Translations under genes and position numbers: made by a program
Notes under the pieces: generated by a model
Seen by the model: only the letters and a program-made list of their open reading frames with translations
The model's database searches: none
Told to the model about the DNA's origin: nothing
From: Archangium gephyra
Lineage (GTDB): Bacteria; Myxococcota; Myxococcia; Myxococcales; Myxococcaceae
Assembly (NCBI GenBank): GCA_003243425.1
Contig: QFQP01000019.1
Span: 62,001-126,000, forward strand
DNA length: 64,000 bases
Reading direction: 5' to 3'
Shown here: positions 59,028 to 64,000 of the stretch, piece by piece
How the letters are laid out: each line of letters starts with the position of its first letter
Position numbering within the stretch: the first letter of the stretch is position 1

Positions 59028-61232
59028 ATGAAGACCGCAGACATCGTTGCTCGCGAGTTGTCGCTCCCCCTCGCAGGCGTGGCCGCCACGCTCGAGTTGT
59101 TGGCTGGAGGCGCGACGGTTCCGTTCATTTCGCGCTATCGCAAGGAGGCGACCGGCGGGCTCGACGACGAGGCGATCACCAGGATCGCGGCGCATTCCGA
59201 GGTTGTCGAGACACGTGAGCATCGCCGCGCGACCATTCTCGAAAGCCTTCGTGGGCAAGGCGTTCTCACCCCGGAGCTCGAGCGCGCCGTGACGAACGCG
59301 GCCACCGTGTCGGCGCTCGAAGATCTGTACCTGCCGTACCGCCCGAAGCGGCGCACGCGCGCCATGACCGCACGTGAACGCGGGCTTCAGCCCCTCGCCG
59401 ACGTGCTGTGGGCGCAGGGCGCCGCGGCCGGTTCGCGTGAGTCGTTGGCGGCGCAGTACGTGTCGGCAGAGCTGCCCGACGTGGACGCGGTGTGGGCCGG
59501 CGCGCGCGACATCGTGGCGGAGACGATCGCCGAGCGGCCCGACGTACGCGCCCAGGTTCGTCAGTTGTTCGTCGACCAGGCGGAGCTCGTCGTCGACGTG
59601 GCGCGCGGCAAGTCGAAGGACCCGGGGCTCGCGAAGTTTGCCGATCACGTCGGTCGTCGTGAACGTGCCTCGCTGGCGCCGTCGCACCGCGTGTTGGCGG
59701 CAGAACGTGGTGAGGCCGAAGGACTCCTGAAGGTCGGCCTCGAGCTCGACGCCAACTCAGTCCGGTCGCGGGTGTCGCAAGCGGTCGTGAAGCGTGGGGC
59801 GGCGCCGGTGTTGGCCAATGAAATGAACCTCGCGGTCGGCGACGCGATCGATCGGCTCCTGCTGCCGTCACTCGAGAGCGAGCGGCGGCGGGCCATGAAG
59901 GAGAAGGCCGATGAAGAGGCCATCGCCGTCTTCGCCAGAAACCTGACCGCGTTGCTGCTGGCGGCGCCGCTCGGTGGAAAACCGGTGGTGGCGATCGACC
60001 CCGGGCTGCGCACCGGCTGCAAGGTCGCGGTGCTCGACGCGCGCGGCGACGTGCTCGACCACGCCACCCTCTATCCCCACACCGGTCGTGAGGCCGAAGC
60101 CGGCGCCGAGCTGGCGAAGCTGCTCAAGAAATACCCGCCGGCCGCCATCGCGATCGGCAACGGAACCGCCGGGCGGGAGACCGAAGCGTTCGTGCGCAAG
60201 GTGCTGTCGTCGGGCCTCGCGTCCAACGTTCGCGTGATCAGCGTCAGCGAAGCCGGTGCCTCCGTCTATTCCGCGTCGGAGGTCGCGCGCGAAGAACTGC
60301 CGGAGCTCGACGTGACCATTCGCGGTGCCGTGTCGATCGGCCGTCGCCTGCAAGACCCGCTCGCGGAGCTGGTGAAGATCGACCCCAGGAGCATCGGGGT
60401 GGGCCAGTATCAGCACGACGTCGATCAACCATCACTCGGCGCGTCGCTCGATCGCGTGGTCGAAGCGGTCGTGAACAGGGTCGGAGTCGATCTCAACACC
60501 GCTTCTCCCACCCTGCTCCGCTACGTCTCGGGCCTCGGTCCTGCGCTCGCGAAGGCCATCGTCGAGTACCGGGCGAAGAACGGTGCCTTCGAGTCACGTG
60601 CGAAGTTGAAAGACGTGCCGCGGCTCGGCGCGCGTGCGTTCGAACAATGCGCGGGCTTCCTGCGAATCACCGACGGCAGTGAACCGCTCGACGCCAGCGC
60701 CGTTCACCCCGAGCGCTACGCCCTGGTCACGAAGATCGCCAAAGACCTCGGGGTGACGCGCAAGGCGCTCGTCGGCAATGACGCCGTGGCCTCGAAGATC
60801 GACGTGAAGAAGTACGTCGACGCCGAAGTCGGCCTGCCCACGATCAACGACATCGTCGCCGAACTGAAGAAGCCGGGCCGCGACCCGCGCGCCGAGTTCA
60901 CCGACGCAGGCTTCGACCCGAACATCACCGAACTGGAGCACCTGAAGCCCGGCCAGGTGCTCAACGGCATCGTCACCAACGTCGCGGCGTTCGGAGCCTT
61001 CGTCGACCTCGGCGTGCACCAGGACGGGCTGGTGCACGTAAGCGAGCTGGCGAACCGTTTCGTCAAGGACCCCTCGGAGGTCGTGAAGGTGGGCGACCGC
61101 GTGAAGGTGAAGGTGCTGCAGGTCGATCTGGCTCGAAAGCGCATCGGGCTGTCGATGAAGGCGTTGCAGGCTCCCGGCGCGCCGGCGCCGCAGAATCAGG
61201 CGCGCTTCAACAACGCCCCGAGGTTCCGGTGA
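59028..61232 (+). CDS. tex: Tex family RNA-binding transcriptional accessory protein
   Basis: 734 residues from ATG 59028. The usual Tex order is present: helical N-terminal part (SLPLAGVAATLELLAGGATV), a YqgF-like nuclease fold (VAIDPGLRTGCKVAVLDARG near 325), a helix-hairpin-helix pair (GVDLNTASPTLLRYVSGLGP, then LKDVPRLGARAFEQCAGFL) and an S1 RNA-binding domain from about 640 (LNGIVTNVAAFGAFVDLGVH). Tex binds RNA and affects transcription. Divergent from the ribosomal cluster; its stop overlaps the next start (GTGA). Confidence 0.95.
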   Translation: MKTADIVARELSLPLAGVAATLELLAGGATVPFISRYRKEATGGLDDEAITRIAAHSEVVETREHRRATILESLRGQGVLTPELERAVTNAATVSALEDLYLPYRPKRRTRAMTARERGLQPLADVLWAQGAAAGSRESLAAQYVSAELPDVDAVWAGARDIVAETIAERPDVRAQVRQLFVDQAELVVDVARGKSKDPGLAKFADHVGRRERASLAPSHRVLAAERGEAEGLLKVGLELDANSVRSRVSQAVVKRGAAPVLANEMNLAVGDAIDRLLLPSLESERRRAMKEKADEEAIAVFARNLTALLLAAPLGGKPVVAIDPGLRTGCKVAVLDARGDVLDHATLYPHTGREAEAGAELAKLLKKYPPAAIAIGNGTAGRETEAFVRKVLSSGLASNVRVISVSEAGASVYSASEVAREELPELDVTIRGAVSIGRRLQDPLAELVKIDPRSIGVGQYQHDVDQPSLGASLDRVVEAVVNRVGVDLNTASPTLLRYVSGLGPALAKAIVEYRAKNGAFESRAKLKDVPRLGARAFEQCAGFLRITDGSEPLDASAVHPERYALVTKIAKDLGVTRKALVGNDAVASKIDVKKYVDAEVGLPTINDIVAELKKPGRDPRAEFTDAGFDPNITELEHLKPGQVLNGIVTNVAAFGAFVDLGVHQDGLVHVSELANRFVKDPSEVVKVGDRVKVKVLQVDLARKRIGLSMKALQAPGAPAPQNQARFNNAPRFR

Positions 61233-61978
61233 AGATTCACGTCACGCACATCGGCACCGCGACCGTGCTGCTCGAAGTGGGGCCGCTGAAGATCCTCACC
61301 GACCCCGTGTTCGGCGGCGCGAAGCACTTTCACTTCGGCGCCGGCATGACGTCGGACCACACGCGCGGCCCGTGGGTGCCCGCCAGCGAAGTGCCGCCAC
61401 CAGACCTCGTGCTGCTCAGCCACGATCAGCACGCCGACAACCTCGACGACGAAGGGCGCGCGGTCATCGCGAACTGCACCAACGTGTTCTCGACGCCCGC
61501 CGCTTCGAAGCGAATGAAGGCCGTCGGCCTGCGCGACTTCGAATCGAAGACCGTGGGTGAGGTGAAGATCACGGCGATGCCCGCGCGCCACGGTCCACCG
61601 CTCACCGGCGCCATCACCGGCCCGTGCATCGGCTTCGTGCTCGAGTGGCCGGGACAGTCGAACGGTCCACTCTACATCTCGGGCGACACGGTGCTGTTCG
61701 ACGGAGCGCTCGAGGTCGCCAGACGTTTCAAGATCGGCACCGCGTTCCTCCACCTCGGCGCCGCAGGGTACGGCCCGTTGCGCTTCACCATGAATGCCGA
61801 CGAAGGCGCGCAGCTCGGCAAGGCGCTCGGCGCGAAGACGCTCATTCCGTTGCACTACGAAGACTGGACACACTTCAAGCAGCCCAGGAGCGAAGTGACA
61901 CCGGCCTTCGAGCGCGCGGGGTTGGGACATCGCCTGACGTGGCTCGAGCCCGGGAAGCGAACCGAACTGGAGGTGTGA
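61229..61978 (+). CDS. metallo-beta-lactamase-fold hydrolase (UlaG-like)
   Basis: 249 residues from GTG 61229, overlapping the tex stop. The metal motif reads SHDQHADNLD: His, His and Asp of HxHxDH are kept but the last His is Asn. Other metal positions are PARHGPP near 120 and SGDTV near 152, with a final LIPLHYEDW. This resembles UlaG/YtnP-type enzymes that cleave lactones or phosphoesters. The Asn change may alter metal use. The coupling to tex is tight but probably not functional in itself. Confidence 0.82.
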   Translation: MKIHVTHIGTATVLLEVGPLKILTDPVFGGAKHFHFGAGMTSDHTRGPWVPASEVPPPDLVLLSHDQHADNLDDEGRAVIANCTNVFSTPAASKRMKAVGLRDFESKTVGEVKITAMPARHGPPLTGAITGPCIGFVLEWPGQSNGPLYISGDTVLFDGALEVARRFKIGTAFLHLGAAGYGPLRFTMNADEGAQLGKALGAKTLIPLHYEDWTHFKQPRSEVTPAFERAGLGHRLTWLEPGKRTELEV

Positions 61979-61979
61979 C

Positions 61980-63014
61980 GTGCCCACGACCTCGAAGCGA
62001 AATGCTGATCAACCGCTCGTCGCGTTGATGGACTGTCTGTCGGCCGGGTACCTGCTCGAACCCTCATCGAAGGACTGGCTGCGCGGCGTGGTCGAAGCCG
62101 TGGTGCCGGCGTTGGACGATGGGCTCGGCGTACTCGGTTACACGTACGACGCCACCGATCCGCGCAAGCCCGTCATCACCGGCTTTGCCACGGCTGCAGG
62201 CTTCGACCCGCGGTGGCTCGGGCCATTCAACGAGGCCGTGAAGTCGGCCGAAGGCAACTCGAGCGAGTCACTTCATCCCGCGGGCTTCGACGCGTGGCAG
62301 GGCCTCACCTGTGGGCAGGCATCGCGCGTGACGGGAATGAAGAAGATCGTGCCGCTCTTCGCGCACCTCGGCAGCGCGAAGGACACGTTCGCCATCAACG
62401 CACGCGACTCGAGCGGGAACGGGTTCTGGCTGGGCAGCCCGCTGCGCAGCACCACCCCCGCGTCGGCGCGGCGCATCACGGTGTTCTCGCGCCTGGCCGC
62501 GCATCTCTCGTCGGCCATGCGCCTGCGCCACGCCGCCACGAGCGAACCCGCCGCGGTGCTCTCGCCGGGAGGCAAGCTGTTGCACGCGCCCGACCCGGTC
62601 GCTGCGACCGAGCGCGCGCAGCTCCGCGAAGCCACCCTCGCCTTCGATTCCGCGCGCAGCAAGCGCCTCCGCGCAGACATCGACGAAGCCACGCGGCGGT
62701 GGCGCCCGCTCGTCGAATCGCGCTGGTCGTTGCTCGACGAGTTCGACACCGACGGCAGGCGCTTCGTGGTCGCCGTGCAGAACACGCCGCCGACGCCTGC
62801 CCTGCCGAAGGAGCTCAGTGATCGCGAAGCCCAGGTGCTGACCCACGCGAAGCTGGGGCACAGCAACAAGGTCATCGCCTACGAGCTCGGCCTCTCGGCG
62901 TCGACGGTGCGAGTGCTGTTGCACCGCGCGTCACGCAAGCTCGGCGTGAACAACCGCAAGGACACCATCGCGCAGTTCGAAGGGCTCACGGCGCGTGAGC
63001 CCGCGAAGCAGTGA
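61980..63014 (+). CDS. LuxR-type helix-turn-helix regulator
   Basis: 344 residues from GTG 61980, directly after the hydrolase stop. A large N-terminal half without a receiver signature (about 1-270, GAF-like in layout) precedes a GerE/LuxR HTH (LSDREAQVLTHAKLGHSNKV, IAYELGLSASTVRVLLHRAS). It should bind DNA as a dimer, with the N-terminal part sensing a ligand or partner. It converges with the EF-G gene. The hydrolase next to it may make or remove its signal, which is a guess. Confidence 0.85.
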   Translation: MPTTSKRNADQPLVALMDCLSAGYLLEPSSKDWLRGVVEAVVPALDDGLGVLGYTYDATDPRKPVITGFATAAGFDPRWLGPFNEAVKSAEGNSSESLHPAGFDAWQGLTCGQASRVTGMKKIVPLFAHLGSAKDTFAINARDSSGNGFWLGSPLRSTTPASARRITVFSRLAAHLSSAMRLRHAATSEPAAVLSPGGKLLHAPDPVAATERAQLREATLAFDSARSKRLRADIDEATRRWRPLVESRWSLLDEFDTDGRRFVVAVQNTPPTPALPKELSDREAQVLTHAKLGHSNKVIAYELGLSASTVRVLLHRASRKLGVNNRKDTIAQFEGLTAREPAKQ

Positions 63015-63017
63015 CGC

Positions 63018-64000
63018 TCAGTAACCGCGAATGCGGAGCAGCAGCGGCTTGAGCACGTTCTCGGGGATCTCGGCGTAGCCACCGAACTGCATGGTGTAGC
63101 TGCCGTAGCCCGAGGTGAGCGACCGCAGCGAGTCGACGTACCCGAACATCGCCGCCAGCGGCACGTCGGCTTCGATGACCTGATTCACGCCGCGCTGATT
63201 CATGCCCTTGATGTTGCCGCGACGCGCGTTCACGTCGCCGATCACGCTGCCCATGTATTCGGCGGGCACGATGATCTCGGCCTTCATCACCGGCTCGAGC
63301 AGCACCGGCTTGGCGTCTTTGCAGGCCTCGGCGAACGCCATCGACGCTGCGACCTGGTAGCCCACTTCGTCCGACTCGCCGTCCTTGAAGGCGCCGCCGG
63401 TCACCTCGACCGCCACGTCGATGAGCGGGTAGCTCGCCACCGCGCCGCGCGAGAGGCCGCTGACCACACCGGCTTCCACGGCCGGCCAGAAGTCCTTCGG
63501 GATCTGCAGCTCGCTCGCGGAGTTCTTGAACGAGAACACCTTGCCGCCCTCGCTCTTCGAGACCTTGAGCTCGACGGCCGCGAACTGATTCTTCCCGCCG
63601 ATCACCTTCTCGTAGGTCGACTTGCCCACGCCCACGCCGGTGACGGTCTCCCGGTAGGCCACCTGCGGCTTGCCGACGCGCGCGTCGACCTTGTGCTCAC
63701 GCTTGAGCCGGTCGACGAGGATCTCGAGGTGCAGCTCGCCCATGCCCGCGATGATCGTCTGGCCGGTCTCTTCGTCGGTCTTCACGCGGAAGCTGGGGTC
63801 TTCGACGGCGAGCTTCGCCAGCGACTGGGTCAGCTTGTCGGCGTCTTCGGTGCTGCGCGGCTCGAGCGCCAGCTGAATCACCGGCTCGGGGAACTCGATC
63901 TTCTCGAGCAACACCGGGTGTGACTCGACACACAGGGTGTCACCGGTGGTCGCGAGCTTGAGCCCCACGATCGCGCAGATGTCGCCCGCGTAGCACTCCT
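63018..64000 (-). CDS. fusA: elongation factor G, C-terminal part (5' end outside window)
   Basis: 327 codons open to the right edge. Domain II end (CYAGDICAIVGLKLATTGDT), domain III (PVIQLALEPRSTEDADKLTQ, GMGELHLEILVDRLKREHKV), domain IV (GGKNQFAAVELKVS; GYQVAASMAFAEACKDAKP) and domain V (RRGNIKGMNQRGVNQVIEAD, MFGYVDSLRSLTSGYGSY) are in normal order. EF-G drives translocation. The usual GRG/GRA triplet after LRS.T.G reads GYG, so it may be an EF-G paralogue; it is not next to rpsL/rpsG or tuf here. Confidence 0.93.
   Translation of the reverse strand, partial: ECYAGDICAIVGLKLATTGDTLCVESHPVLLEKIEFPEPVIQLALEPRSTEDADKLTQSLAKLAVEDPSFRVKTDEETGQTIIAGMGELHLEILVDRLKREHKVDARVGKPQVAYRETVTGVGVGKSTYEKVIGGKNQFAAVELKVSKSEGGKVFSFKNSASELQIPKDFWPAVEAGVVSGLSRGAVASYPLIDVAVEVTGGAFKDGESDEVGYQVAASMAFAEACKDAKPVLLEPVMKAEIIVPAEYMGSVIGDVNARRGNIKGMNQRGVNQVIEADVPLAAMFGYVDSLRSLTSGYGSYTMQFGGYAEIPENVLKPLLLRIRGY

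Overview
The window is a high-GC chromosomal segment that looks myxobacterial (Myxococcota). This is inferred from gene content: an FHA/sigma-54-activator-like regulator, a receiver-DUF4388 protein, an AgmX/PglI-type domain, many short-spacer lipoproteins with Asp-Ala-Gly-rich tails, PEGA and TPR lipoproteins, a CHASE2 adenylate cyclase, a mevalonate-type GHMP kinase, and a polyhydroxyalkanoate (PHA) locus with PhaR. Coding density is very high and many neighbours overlap by 4 bp (GTGA or ATGA) or 1 bp (TGATG), so most same-strand runs are probably translationally coupled operons. I saw no rRNA, tRNA, CRISPR array, insertion sequence or phage gene.

Layout. 1-5.0 kb (minus): deoxynucleoside kinase, DUF2314-like protein, FHA regulator, PsuG and a truncated GHMP kinase. 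5.05-6.6 kb (plus): TPR lipoprotein and PlsC. 6.7-10.4 kb (minus): DapF, a GAF/degenerate-GGDEF protein and a receiver/DUF4388 protein. 10.4-20 kb: a PHA region (reductase, phasin, PhaR on minus; short PhaE/phasin-like protein, acyl-CoA ligase and PhaC on plus), interrupted by a plus-strand cassette of two paralogous lipoproteins, a lipoprotein alpha/beta hydrolase and an outer-membrane protein. Repeats of TGCANTGCA near phaR and the phasin are probable PhaR operators. 20-28.4 kb: CHASE2 cyclase, lipoprotein, a cluster of small YqjD/YqjE/YtxH-like membrane proteins, and an M1 aminopeptidase. 28.5-33.7 kb (minus): FabH-like synthase, beta-propeller-like lipoprotein, and two acyl-CoA dehydrogenases around an AgmX/PglI-like protein. 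33.8-44.1 kb: Zn-ribbon membrane protein, Kelch-like lipoprotein, PEGA protein, histidine kinase, M16 peptidase and TPR lipoproteins.

44.1-58.9 kb (minus) is the fused S10-spc-alpha ribosomal cluster from rpsJ to rplQ, with secY, adk, infA and rpoA. It is driven by a near-consensus sigma-70 promoter at 58885-58913. Two genes usually found in it are absent: rplC (L3) between rpsJ and rplD, and rpsN (S14) between rplE and rpsH. Divergent from it are tex, a metallo-beta-lactamase-fold hydrolase and a LuxR-type regulator; the window ends in the 3' part of an EF-G gene.

Most notable observations: an 8-C tract that shifts the end of the outer-membrane protein frame and fuses it in silico to the next lipoprotein; a pair of compensating frameshifts in the paralogous lipoprotein; the PhaR-box set, including one copy inside the ligase gene; the missing rplC and rpsN; and two signalling proteins (AAA+ and GGDEF) with lost catalytic motifs. 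I did not find a gene cluster that I can defend as a wholly new system; the lipoprotein/hydrolase/outer-membrane cassette at 12.5-16.9 kb is the best candidate.
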